Shown piece after piece: positions 1-11,189 of a stretch of DNA of 64,000 nt. Position numbers and translations under genes: made by a program. How positions within the stretch are numbered: position 1 is the first letter of the stretch; every line of letters begins with the position of its first letter. The stretch is taken from positions 12,272,897 to 12,336,896 of the forward strand of contig OX463852.1 of assembly GCA_949825065.1 (NCBI GenBank), given 5' to 3'. The stretch is from Odontocerum albicorne. Its lineage: Eukaryota; Arthropoda; Insecta; Trichoptera; Odontoceridae. Under the pieces are notes generated by a model, which was given only the letters and a program-made list of their open reading frames with translations, was not told the origin of the DNA and made no database searches.

Positions 1-1059
1 CATGAATTATTAATAGGTATCAAATATTGGCGCAAATTCACTTACTGAAAGTGTACCTTCTCTCGGTGTCTCACTCGGCAAAATACTTGTTCTTACAAGA
101 CCGACCATATGTCCTGATAAACATCAACATATAATTAACATCGTTTTATGGGATATTTATTTTATATCAAAAGTTATGTTTCTTTATGTATAAAGTTATG
201 TTATCATATCCAAAGTTATGTTTTTTTTAAATTATGCAAAATACATATTCATTCTATGAATCTACTTGATCAATATTAAAATAAACAATGAATCCAATTT
301 TTTATTTATTATAAAATAAACTCGTTTCTTTGTTTCCTTACGAGGGTTAAAATAAATTATCAATATTTAATTTATATATATTTTTTTATTTGTATGCGCT
401 TAAGGTAAAATCAATATTATCTTTCTTAGCTTAATTGAATATCTTACAAAATTACTTAATCTTTTGCACGTGAATTTTTGTTAACTTTTAAAAAAATAGT
501 TAAATTCTAAAAGAGTAAAAAATATTAAGGCTAGAAACTTTTAGTTAAAAATATGATATACTATTAGTACTATGTATTTTATTTATGAATTTAATAGTAT
601 GAAGAGGGTATATTAGTTAAATCAATTTATTATTATGGTTTTAAAGGGAGTGTATTTTTTAATGTAAATATGAAACATGATTAAACCTGTCCTTAACATT
701 GATGCAATTATTATCCTTGACCATATTTTCATTGTGATTAATCTTTTGATGCTTTTTCTCTAACATTATCTCAATTTGCTAAGTTTAAGATATATGGTCA
801 TAAATACCGATAGTATTTCTTAAATAAAAGCTGGTTAGTTGCGAGAAATTACTTTAGTACTTAGAGAATTATTATTTCATATTTATTTACATGAAGGTGT
901 AAAAATAAATCAATTAATATAAAAAAGTTTTCATTAAGAGCTTTACATATATTGAGGAAAAATTTTTTTTTTTTAATTTGTGTTTATAAAATGAAATAAA
1001 ATGAGTAAATCGTTAGTACGAATCATTTTTAATTTGTTCAAAAACAAGTAAGCATCGAA
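1..1059. other. AT-rich noncoding DNA
   Basis: No coding, RNA or repeat signal is recognisable. The stretch is AT-rich with many homopolymer runs and leads into the GC-rich island that begins near 1060. It probably is intergenic DNA upstream of the promoter. Confidence 0.6.
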
Positions 1060-1680
1060 ATAATCCGCCGCTACCTTACTAGGGAACCACCCCCCAAACC
1101 CACATGTTCCACGCCAGAGCGAGACGGCTGCAGCGGGGGTGTGGGTGCGTGTGCTCATGGACACCGTCTCAAGAGGAAAATGCTCCGCTCTCTTCTCGCT
1201 TTGGCTCTCAAACAAGACGGACGGGCGAGCAGGACAGACGCGCTCATCCCCGGTCAAATGTGAAACACACACCAAAAACCTTAACACACCACCACACGTG
1301 TAACCAGCTTCTTCCCACCACCCTAATCGTGGAAACCACCATCTCTTTCGCACAAGGAGATAGCCCCTAGTTGAGTGCGAGTGACCACTCTTCGGACTTC
1401 GCAGCGGAAGCTGCCGAACGCTACGTAACAGAGAAAGATGATGGCGACTGCGCACGTGTGCGAACCGCCAGACAGGGACGGGGAGACTACTGATACTTGG
1501 AGATGGACACATTGTGGACAGACGGCGCGTTACAGCGGTCGCGTGTAGACGGACGCGCCGGAGCTAGCCGGACTTTGTCGAACGGTTTTCATTTAACGTG
1601 ACAACACTTTGCAACGTGAGGCGCCCGCGTCGCGACGCCTGTCAGATTTACAAAGCGGCTTCGACGAATGCAAATTTTGC
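1060..1680. promoter_or_regulatory. GC/CpG-rich island upstream of the putative first exon
   Basis: Base composition changes abruptly from AT-rich to GC-rich with many CpG dinucleotides. E-box-like CACGTG cores lie near 1296 and 1453. Both strands show open frames here (for example minus 973-1512), which GC-rich DNA lacking stop codons produces easily. No protein family is recognisable, so I read the island as promoter-proximal regulatory DNA or an alternative transcription start region for the plus-strand gene downstream. A noncoding first exon inside it is possible. Confidence 0.5.
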
Positions 1681-1994
1681 ATCACATTATGACACTTGTT
1701 ATAAAAAAAAATAGCACGTGATTTATTTCTTTTTTTGGACTGGCATCACTTGTGAAAAATTAATAAACATTTTATCAGTAACAATATAAATGTAAACAAA
1801 TCAAGTGTTGTTTTTGAGTGCGATTTATGACGTTTTTAACTTTGTTATTTAATTTTTAAGTTTACCACTTGTGCTTATTATTTAAAAAAAAACGTGGTAA
1901 CGCTCTATAAAGAAATACCAATAAATTTGTTGTATACGTCAGCGAGTTTTTTTTTATATTGGCTTGATAAGATAGTGTCCTTTCCTGGAAAATT

Positions 1995-2030
1995 TATATA
2001 AAAAGCAGGACACACGTTATCAGATAAGAG
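1995..2030 (+). promoter_or_regulatory. Core promoter: TATA box plus initiator-like start site
   Basis: TATATAAAAAG lies at 1995-2005 and an initiator-like TATCAGATA at about 2018-2026. The spacing from TATA to the A of TCA (2022) is 27 bases, slightly short of but close to the usual 28-32. This is a good RNA polymerase II core promoter by sequence. Transcription starting near 2022 would give a leader running into the exon that ends at 2563. Confidence 0.5.
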
Positions 2031-2526
2031 ACAATGCATGTCATCGAATAATCTAGCAGTTATCAAGCATAAATACGTGCGATGCGGTTGGACACCAAAC
2101 TTTTATCAAAGTACTGTAAAAACTTTATTTCATCATGAAGAATTTTGTAAAACATCGTAAAAGAACATAAATTTTAAAAACTGTGAACATTTTGTTAATA
2201 GAAAATAAACAAAAACAATTCTCCATAAAAATGTGTGTTTGTTTTAATTATAAGTATAAATTGTTATACTGTGAACTATTAGAACATTGAAAAATATTTT
2301 ATAAAACAGTTGATTTTGAAAGTGAGTGTACCGATTATTTTTTTTTCAAAATGAAATTAAAAAAGAAAACAAACTTTTCAATCGTCAAGTGAAAATAAAC
2401 TTAATTTTGAAGACTGTGATTTTTGAGAAGAACCTCGAAAAAACGGAACTTCGTGAAGAAAGTGAGGAGATCAGTGCATATCCTGTAACTGAAGACATAA
2501 CCAGAAGTGTCAACAACCACTCCAAG
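2022..2526 (+). other. Putative 5' leader of exon 1, with upstream ORFs
   Basis: Runs from the inferred start site to the ATG at 2527. The leader is AT-rich and holds several upstream ATGs. One opens a five-codon uORF at 2034-2051; another, offset and overlapping, opens a 40-codon uORF at 2038-2160. If the leader is transcribed unspliced, scanning ribosomes would meet these first. The reading frame of the main ATG stays open upstream to 2326 without another in-frame ATG. Confidence 0.4.
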
Positions 2527-2563
2527 ATGCGAATCAAAATGCCAGCAGTTAGGATTGCGCAAG
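2527..2563 (+). CDS. Candidate first coding exon (12 codons plus one base), ends at splice donor
   Basis: The ATG at 2527 has context CCAAGATGC. It opens a frame reading MRIKMPAVRIAQ and the exon ends AAG|GTAGGT, a near-consensus donor with the intron beginning at 2564. The exon leaves one base of the next codon (phase 1). A second in-frame ATG at 2539 could also serve. The segment is more GC-rich than its surroundings and follows a TATA/initiator promoter about 500 bases upstream. Twelve residues are too few to assign a family, and I recognise no signal peptide or motif. No convincing second exon was found downstream, although 37772-37860 is phase-compatible. The alternative is chance juxtaposition in AT-rich DNA. 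Confidence 0.4.
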
Positions 2564-5500
2564 GTAGGTTTTAAATGCAATTAATTAACGTCATTCAAAA
2601 GTTTCTCAAATAAGATAAAATCGTCTTAAATCACATCACTAAAGATTGTGTTCAAGTGAACACATTTAATTTTCAAATAAAATTTTAAATGTTTGAAGAA
2701 ACGCAAGTACGAGTACAATTAATATTTTGGATGAATCGGCAAATTAAAACTTTTCTACGTACAATTTTTTTATACACGAAAGTTTGTTCACTAAAATAAA
2801 ATATATTTTTTTAGTCATTTATAATTGGTTTTGTTAAATATTTAAAAATATATTTTGGTGATAGTTACTGTTGTATTTAGTTTGGATAGTCATGAAAAAG
2901 TTTAAAAAAGTTTTTATTTGAACGCTTATTAGAATTAGATTGTTAATTTTTAATTATTTCATGTATTTATTTATTGGAATGTGGAAATAGTTTTGAAATT
3001 TTACCAAGAATTAAATATTATATTTAAAAAAATCTGTCAATTATGTTTAACTTTAAGTAAGATGCTCCATTTAAAATCCATTTGAAAACAATTATTTTCA
3101 AATAGCCAACTATTTAATTATGTTCTTCAAATATTATTTTAAGCATAATATTGACCAATATATAATATAGAATATATGTTATAAATAAATAAAAATCTAT
3201 ATCATGTGATTTTCCTTACATTTTTTCGTAGTATGAAAATAAAATTTGTTGACAAATAATTGATCTAGCCTTAGTTTCTAGTACTTTACCGTAATTTAAT
3301 AAAAAAAATATTTTAATAGAATAAAATAAAATAACCGCAAATAAACAATAAAAACACACTAAAGACTTCACAAGAGAATAAATGAACGTTGCTCAAACTT
3401 AAAAAAACTCTTGAGTAATCTGATCTAATATTTAAAGGATATTTTTTGTACAAATTTATTAAGTAAATTAGTGCATTTTTTTAAGGATTTAAAATTGTTA
3501 AATTATTGAGATAAACCACGTGACCTAGAATTTTAGATATATATTAAGAAATCAAATTACATGAAATAAAAATAAAAAACGAGAAATATGCTTACATATA
3601 AGTCGATTAACAAATAAAAAAAATAATACATGTGAAAAAATATTTTTTAAATGACCTACTGACCATGAGTATATTATTTTTTTATAAATAAATACGTGTA
3701 TTAAAATACTGTTCTTGTAGAAAAAAAAATTATTAATTTCATAGGTATTTAAGGAGACGCAAAAATATCCGATAGCGAAAAAAGAAACAGATGATTATAT
3801 TTTATGATACAATCTAGTAAACAAGAATCCATACATTTTATTTAATGACACTCAAGTGCAATAGAACTGTTTCTAAAAAAAACTCATTAAAAAACGACAT
3901 CACAAAAACGAGTTTTGCTAACAAGATTTTTGGCAAAACTGCAACATAACAGTTTTCTACATAGAACTATTCATAAAAATTGCATACATAATTAGGAGGA
4001 CAAGATTTTTTTAAAATTTGCATTACACTCATCCGCTCAGCCTCCGCCGTTTTGAATGTTCATTTTCAAAACAGTTAGAGAGTAATAAATCAGTTTCAAT
4101 GTTAAGAGACTGGCAAATAATAAAAAAAAGACTATTTCCTAATGGCAAAAAAATCATACTAAGATGCAATATTCTTTTCTAAGTGTTGCTCCATCAAAAT
4201 ATTGTGTTATTCCTCATCTCAGAGCGTGGGTGGACTTAATAAATTGTTTGTATTTTTGGTCATCACTTTATTCTCACGTTCAGTTATGCTTTGAACAAAG
4301 TCTTCACAACATTTGGTTTTCGTGCTTTTTATGGTTAGTAAAAATAATATAAACATTTAACCATCAAGTGGTGCAGTGGGGGAAGTTATACTCTGAGTAA
4401 AATGCATATTAAAATGTTTAAAAAAAAATTTAATAAATAGCAAAAACAGATTTTTTTTTCTCAAAGATAAATATATAAAATTATAGTTTAATACATATAA
4501 GTTTATATAAAAATACAAAAATATACACATTGCTCGCTTTGAGGATTTCATTGGATTCTAAGTTAATTTCAGTTTGAAATATTTGACTTGTAGTCATACT
4601 CTAGATCAAGCGCTTCAAGTAAAACTGTAGGTTCTCTTTAGATGACAAATGTATTGTAAAATCGTGAAATTTTCTTTTCAAATGTATTGTATGTCAAATG
4701 TATTGTAAAATTGTGAAAGTTTTTTTTTTGTTAGCCTGTTTTTAAAGGATAAATAAAATGATTTTCTGATGAATGATATTATTTAATAATCAATACCTTT
4801 AAGGCTTTTTGAATAACAATTGAGGAAGTTATATAAAACATCGATTAGCATATAGTTTACTAAGTAACTCACATTAGTTCAAGTGAACTTAAGAAATCGG
4901 AAAATATTTTGTCAAGTAGGTATTGTTGTCATGAATTGCTCTGAAATTACTTTTTTCAATTAAAATACAATTTAAATAAGATCTTATTACGTTTTTCGCT
5001 TTTATACTCAATAACAATTTGTATAAAAACGATTAGCTTCCATCAGCAAATTAGCTTTAAATATATTTATAAACTTTTAAAATGATTTTTCAATAAACTC
5101 GTTCAAAAAAAAATTTGAACATTTCTCAATCACGGAAATGATAAAATTGAGTAATGAATTCAATCATTTTAAATTTGTGGACAAATCTATACTTTTTATC
5201 CAAAAAAAGGTTACAGATGCCTTCCTTAACCAAAAACACTGTGACAAGTGCGATAATTAATGGCATCTCTGATTTTAAAAAGGCATCACTGATTCCACAC
5301 TGTAAAGTGTTATTTGTTAATGGATTCTCTCTGGACAGATTTCTTAATACACAATGAAGGTGATTTGCTGTCGGGCATTTATCAATGTTGATTTCGGATG
5401 ACAATTTGTGAATGAGTTTGTAACTGTGATATAAATGCTCGAGAGGTATAAGTACTTGAAGGATTTGTTACCTTTGGAAGAACAATGAACCTTTTTATAC

Positions 5501-5903
5501 AAATTTAGATTATTACTATTCTTGATTATATAAAATTGAATCGATAAGACGGAATAGTGCTGAATACTGTCAACAAACTGTAGATTAACAAGATACATAT
5601 GGGATCCTACATTATTTTAATATGGATTATTGGTATCAAGATAAGGTATATCGTTGTATTAAAAAATATTTCAAACTATCGGTTAAATAGTAAACCAATT
5701 CAGCAACCTTAAATTTTATTTTTTACCCTTAACTCCTCACTAATCGACATATAAACTTAATGAAAACTTATGAAAGGAACTAATTTAATTACTTACTTTT
5801 ATGTACATCCTGAATTCAATTGATATTTTGTTCCTGAATGCAAGTTATTTACATTTTTTTTCAGATGGTGTTCATGCGATACTTTGAATAATGTTATAAT
5901 ATA
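2564..5903. other. Putative intron 1, AT-rich start
   Basis: No element is recognised apart from a short direct duplication around 4640-4720 (units containing AAATGTATTGTAAAAT). The open frames here (for example 4164-4352 and 5126-5404) are AT-rich, low in complexity and have no family features. Confidence 0.5.
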
Positions 5904-6112
5904 AATTGTAATTTGTTTTATCAAACACTGTTTATTCCACTTTTTGTAACGGTATAACCTTACCGGTTTCAAGGCTTTCACCTCATAATCAGGGGAGCAC
6001 AAACAAGTTTTGTTTGTGCTCCTCTGTTGATGAGGTGAAATCCTTGAAACCGGTAGGGTTATACCGTTACACAAAGAGGAATAAACAGTGCTTGATAAAA
6101 CTAATTACAATA
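5904..6112. mobile_element. Palindromic foldback MITE, copy 1
   Basis: The whole 209 bases form a near-perfect hairpin. It opens AATTGTAATTTGTTTTATC, runs through CACTGTTTATTCC and ACCGGTTTCAAGG, then returns in inverse order with a loop near 6008. Copies at 43834-44022 and about 62593-62692 show it is dispersed. No coding sequence is present, so it would need an enzyme in trans. The superfamily is unclear because I see no diagnostic target duplication. Confidence 0.8.
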
Positions 6113-7184
6113 TATTTAAACCTCCACAATGTTAATGCCTTAACTATAAACAATATATTATAATATAAAGTTTAAAAAAAAAATCTTCCGATTCTAACAT
6201 AACTTTACTGAAAATAAAATATGAAAATTAGAAAATTAAATTAAGTTTGAAATAAACACAAGTTACCTTCTATACTCAAGTTATTCTAAGAATAATGTAA
6301 TTGCTCACCATAAAAGTGGAGCTAAAAAAGCGTAAACAATTGAGTCGGAGAAAATAGACATTGTGGTATCAAACAAGACATATTCAGAATGTAAAATCCA
6401 AGTATTAATTATAGGCACCACTTTGCAAACGCCACCACTCCTTACATTCCTAAGTAAAAATGGATCAATTTAGCACATTAAGTAATCGAAGTCAGTCTAG
6501 AAAAAGAAATTGAAAAAATAAAACTATGAGAAGTCTTTCATTGATCAAAATCAAGTTCTAAGAAAATTGAGTAAGTTTCCCAAAAAAACTTCTAGAACAA
6601 AGATTATTATGATGCAAGCAGTGAATGATCCGATATTCAATAAACAATAAGTCATATCTATAATGACTAACGTGTACTTAGAATATTGTATTCAAAACAA
6701 CTTAAATAAAAAAAATATCTTTGCATTGTCCAAGAAATCTTTTAAAAATCGATATAATGTTAAATGACACGTCAAAGACACTCGAAAAAGTTAGATTGAT
6801 AAGATAATTCATACGTGAGTATTAAGATTAGACGAAGCATACATTGAAAAATATTTGTCCACTGAATCTAAATCAAGTATTCATTCCTTGTTCGAATGAC
6901 AAGTCATGTTTTTATATTTATTAATAAGATTAGATACGAGTATATACTATTCTTGAAACAAAACTTATGAACTTAAACTGTCTCCATTTAAATATGTTGC
7001 AATCCAAAGTGTATAATAAATTGAAAAATAATTTATTGTTACTCTTTTGTGTATCACTACATATATAGTATCACATGGTACGGTCTGGCGTACCTATTGC
7101 AATAAGAAAAGGTTATATCGTGTAAAAAATTGTATAAATTTTTTTATAGCAATAAACCGTTGTAAAATTTCATGCAAAATCACT
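6113..7184. other. AT-rich noncoding DNA
   Basis: No feature supported. AT-rich with short homopolymers. Confidence 0.5.
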
Positions 7185-7470
7185 TGATCTTCCTCTTCCA
7201 CGCCTTCCATTATTCTTCTCCTTCGGCATTAATTCGTTCTACATGTTCTAACCATTTAAAAAGGCTCTTTTTATATTTGCTTAATACTGCAGTCTTAAGT
7301 TCACGTTTATCTCGTATAGCTTAATTTTGTTCATTCTGGTATACAAAGTCCCCCGTGTATTTTTCTTAATGCACGCTCGCTTATAATTATCTGCACTCAG
7401 TGCACAGTATTTTATAAGATTTCTTGAAATCTTTTCATATAAAAATATGCCTCCTACCGAATAAATATCT
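7185..7470 (-). pseudogene. LINE-A internal fragment (reverse transcriptase C-terminal region)
   Basis: The reverse strand carries broken pieces reading RALRKI, RMNKIKLYE and EPFKWLEHVERINAE-like. These match the order ...RALRKI...MNKI.LRWFGHVERM... of the region after the reverse transcriptase in RTE/endonuclease-type LINEs. Frameshifts and stops are frequent, so it is an old, inactive piece. The related fragment at 62905-63160 shows the same order of motifs. Confidence 0.5.
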
Positions 7471-7494
7471 AATACATTAATATATACCAAGTGC

Positions 7495-7600
7495 CTAATA
7501 CCTAAAAATATACTTAATACCTAATATTATACCTAGTATCTAATACCTAACAATATACATAGTACCTAACAAGATACCTAATATCTTACAAGATGAACAT
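7495..7600. repeat. Degenerate short tandem repeat (TAATACCTAA-type)
   Basis: Repeated words resembling TACCTAATA and AATATAC recur every 10-20 bases. Units are imperfect, so this is a decayed satellite or slippage tract. Confidence 0.5.
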
Positions 7601-8332
7601 AAATTATACTTGGATTTTAAAATATTTTCTAGAAATTATGAAAAACCGATTGTTGAAAATAATAATAGATGATCTTTTTAAATATTTCAATTGTAATAAT
7701 TTGACATATGTAACTTAAAACATAACACTTTATCTGTATAATAATTTCACAGCGATAATTTTACTAATTTAAATGGTTAAATATTATATAGTTATTCTAC
7801 TTGATACTAAATAAACTTAATAAAATAGTTGTTTTAAACGAAAATTTGTTTCATATGTAAGATTCTTTATGTTTTTTTTTTAATAATTATAAATTATGGT
7901 ATCCTTACGCCCCCAATAACTAGAAGGGGTGTATCTCGTGCAGATTTTGAAACGGCATCTTTTTGTCCAGAAGTCTACCGCGTCAACCCATCTAATATGA
8001 AATTAAAAACTATAAATTATTAGAAACATTCAGCGTTAGTTTGAATTTGTAAGACGCCTATCAATCAACCTAGGGGGTTATGAATTTATTTCCCATTGGC
8101 AGCTATATTTTTTTAAAAAGCTTCCTGGCCGTTTTTTTTATTTATTTAAGGCTTGTTTAAAACTTTTGAGGTTCATTGTAAGAAATTGCAACAAATCAGC
8201 CAGATTGTATACAACGAAAACATAATATAATATACTTGTTATTTTAAAAAGTATAAATTTTGTAAATACAAAAGTTACATGATCCCCGGTTATCGAAAAA
8301 GAGGTGCAAGGTACTAAATAAGCGCTTAAACT

Positions 8333-8485
8333 GTATTACACTTTTGATATATTCAATTGAATGCGGTGAACTTATTATCACATGGAACCTTTTTGAAAAA
8401 ATCTGGGTCCAATAAAAATAGAACCTACAACCCCAGGGCTAGAAGGCGCCTTAACAACTAGACATCAGAGGTTGTGCTGCTGCTT
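8333..8485 (-). mobile_element. SINE-1 copy (minus), degraded
   Basis: Reading the reverse strand gives the tRNA-like head remnant followed by the body ending in the AGTTCACCG / TGTAATACA-type tail shared by about 20 copies in this window. The + strand shows CTGGGTCCAATA and a degenerate B box. Confidence 0.6.
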
Positions 8486-8819
8486 GCGTCAGGAAAAATA
8501 CAAGTACAATATATTATTGTTATACCAATTTGTGTTTTTCTTCTTTTCTAAAATGACGTTCATCTCATTTCTCCACATAAGTATTGAGTAGAAGCCATTC
8601 GAAGATTTATGATTGAGTGACTATTGTGTGTCAATATAAGATTTGCATGCCCATTTACATGTTCGCATTGTGTACACGAAATACAGTTAGTGACTTGACA
8701 AATGTGCAGATGGACGGGACTTAACGTTATAAACTCGAAAATCATGTAATGGAAGCCATGTTTGGTATAAAACTACTTTATAATATGACTGTCCGAAGTT
8801 CTTGAGAAATGATAAATGT

Positions 8820-9031
8820 TGTATTTTATTGCATTGTATTACACTTTCGTTGTATACAGTTCAATCTGGTGAGTTTTTTGCTATGTGGTCAACTCTTCCA
8901 GACTGTGAAAACCAGACTGGAACTTTTTTTTTAAATCTGGATTCTAACGGGATTCGAAACCGTAACCAACAGGTTTGCTTCTTACCAACCCTGTGAGACG
9001 TGCTTCTTACTAACTAGGCCACAGAGGATGT
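8820..9031 (-). mobile_element. SINE-1 copy (minus), nearly full length
   Basis: The + strand shows, in reverse order, the tail (TGTATTACACTTTCGTTGTA), the body (ACTCTTCCAGACTG, AACCAGACTGGAAC), and the tRNA-like head with a B-box complement GGGATTCGAAACC and A-box region CTAACTAGGCCA. The tRNA-derived head implies internal RNA polymerase III promotion. The 64-codon frame at 8802-8996 is this element, not a gene. Confidence 0.8.
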
Positions 9032-9185
9032 CATATTCTTATAATAATACATGTATTACTTCAAAAGAAAGAAAATGTACAATATTCCTATTTTTTCTTA
9101 TACCCGTGGTTTGTTATCATCAGGACTGCCCCTCTTGAGATGTTGACTACCAGCTATACATTCATCTTTGCTGAGATCTTCCTAG

Positions 9186-9350
9186 GGGATCACTGCCAAT
9201 AGAAATGGCATGCATTGCCACGTAGAAAACCTCTGTATTGTCCAAATATTTCAGCAGTTTCTACCTCAGGACCACTGCCAATGGAATTTTCATGCATTGC
9301 CACGTAGAAAACCTTTGTGTTATCCAAATTTTTCAGTAGTTTCCACCTCG
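9186..9350. repeat. Two-copy tandem duplication, period 82
   Basis: CACTGCCAAT..., CATGCATTGCCACGTAGAAA and TTTCAG(C/T)AGTTTC recur with an 82-base offset (CATGCATTGCC at 9209 and 9291). The small open frame 9210-9416 arises from it. Confidence 0.8.
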
Positions 9351-9485
9351 TCTTACAATATTCTCTACTTCACAGATTTCTTTGACACAGGAGTTTTTAA
9401 CGCTATTTCTAAATAATAGTTTTCAGCAATATTTCAGACGATGATTTTCAAAAGTTCAAATAAAGGAGTTTATTAACATAATGCA

Positions 9486-9625
9486 ATCTCCTCCAATCTA
9501 CCAGAAAGATGTTCAACATACCTTAATGAAAACTAGGCGGAAACTAATTAAAAACACAATTGGATACCAACGGGTGTCCAACCCGCAACCCCTAAGCTGA
9601 GTGATTTACACACAAGCCACCGAGT
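9486..9625 (-). mobile_element. SINE-1 copy (minus), degraded
   Basis: Body words AATCTCCTCCAATC and ACCAGAAAGATGTT are followed by the B-box complement GTCCAACCCGCAACC and an A-box remnant. Same layout as 8820-9031. Confidence 0.6.
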
Positions 9626-9639
9626 TCGTAATACTCTTG

Positions 9640-10970
9640 ATAGGATAACGAACAAGCTGTTTTTAATATTCACCTCCATTCATAATTTGCACAGAACTTC
9701 TTATAATTGTAAGATGTCAGTTTTTGTCTATAAATTATTAAACTAAACTTTATTTAGATAATGAATAGGAATGCTGATAATGTTTAAATTGTTACAAAAA
9801 AATTACATACTCGGTCTTATATTGACTATTTGGCGTCTAAATCTATCATAAGTATTATTACTTCGATTTTGATAAAATATAGACAAATTCACTATAATAC
9901 TTATTGAGTAAAAATGAATTAAAAAACTACTACGATATTCGTGTTAAACATAACGGATCATAGCATGATGGGGTGTATGGAAGTAAAACTTGGCACAGTG
10001 GAGCAGTAAAAGCTAGGTGTCAGTGAATGTGGTGGTCAGTTATCTCGAAAGCTTATACAAGTCCGAAATCATTAACGTCCGCGTCTCGGGGGCAGTAGCC
10101 CTATTGAAAGGGGTGGATGCAGTGGCGGCCCGTCATTCAATTAATTTGTAAAAAATAAACTTACTTATTCTTAAAATAATCAACTACTTAGGATTCAAGA
10201 AGCATGGATAATAAGATCTCAATCTTAATCAGTTTTTCTTTTTCAGTTGGCTGTAATAGGCATTTATTAAAAAATAAGCCGTCTTTAGGGTTTTCTCAAG
10301 ACCAAGACAAGAATGTTGGGTTAATCTCCAGACGCTCTTAAAATAACTTGTTACAATAGTCACAGATCACATTGACTTTGGTTCGGCCACGACTTCGAGG
10401 GACGTAAAGTTCCAGGCTATGGACCGACTTAGATGAAGGTGTTTTATGGCATCCCAGTATTCCTGATGTGAATTAAATTTAGACGAACAAGTTTTATAAG
10501 ATCACTTCTGACCTCAACACCTTTTTGAGATATGTTGCACGGCAAAGAAAGCATTATTCAAGTGAACTCATTAACATCGAACGGTTGTACAGAAATAAGG
10601 AATTGAGAATGTTGAACGTTATGTTATTTAAGTCTTAATTTTAATAATATTTTACTGAAATAACAAATAGAATTACAATGGCACATTTATTCACAAATAT
10701 TTAAATAAAAACAACTAAAATTAAAGGTTCAGAATATAATCCGGATAAAGATACTTAAACCAACATTTTAAATCACTTGGTAACTTTCTGAATATTACTT
10801 GAAATATAAATATTTTCCAGGAAATTACTAAGTTTATTTATTACTTAGTTTAATAAAAGAAACGTTATAAAACTTTCAATTATTAGACTTGTTTCAAAAT
10901 TCTAAAAAATATGTACTCGTATATGAATCAGTATTATGATTTTTCGAAATTTTCAATACGGATACATCAA
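9640..10970. other. AT-rich noncoding DNA with a possible transposon terminus near 10120
   Basis: CAGTGGCGGCCCGTC at 10120 resembles hAT-type termini, but I find no partner end. Otherwise no feature is supported. Confidence 0.35.
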
Positions 10971-10974
10971 ACAT

Positions 10975-11185
10975 CTGGTGTCCCCGTGACTGAGTTCGTC
11001 CTATATTGGTGGGGTGTATCTTGACCGGGGGGATGTCATTAGATGAGCCCAGACCTTTTGATAGCTTCTCTTTTAAATATATTTTCTGCCATCCATGTTT
11101 TTTTTTAAATGTATTTAAATATATTATGTATGTACATACTATGTTGCTATCAATAAACCTACATTTATTTATTTATATACGTTTA
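10975..11185 (+). mobile_element. Retroelement 3' end, family D (plus)
   Basis: Contains CCTATATTGGTGGGGTGTAT and a tail GTTGCTATCAATAAACCTAC followed by TTTATTTATTTAT. The same sequence occurs inverted at 49795-50095. The AATAAA just before a short A/T repeat looks like the 3' end of a non-LTR retroelement. No coding part remains. Confidence 0.6.
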
Positions 11186-11189
11186 TATT

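Noticed and set aside
973..1512. Minus-strand open frame of 179 codons
   Set aside because: It lies over the CpG-rich island where stops are rare. It is open on both strands, has no family motif, and its 3' end runs into AT-rich DNA.
10120..10145. hAT or other terminus CAGTGGCGGCCCGTC
   Set aside because: Only one end, no target duplication, and no subterminal similarity to the other hAT elements in the window.
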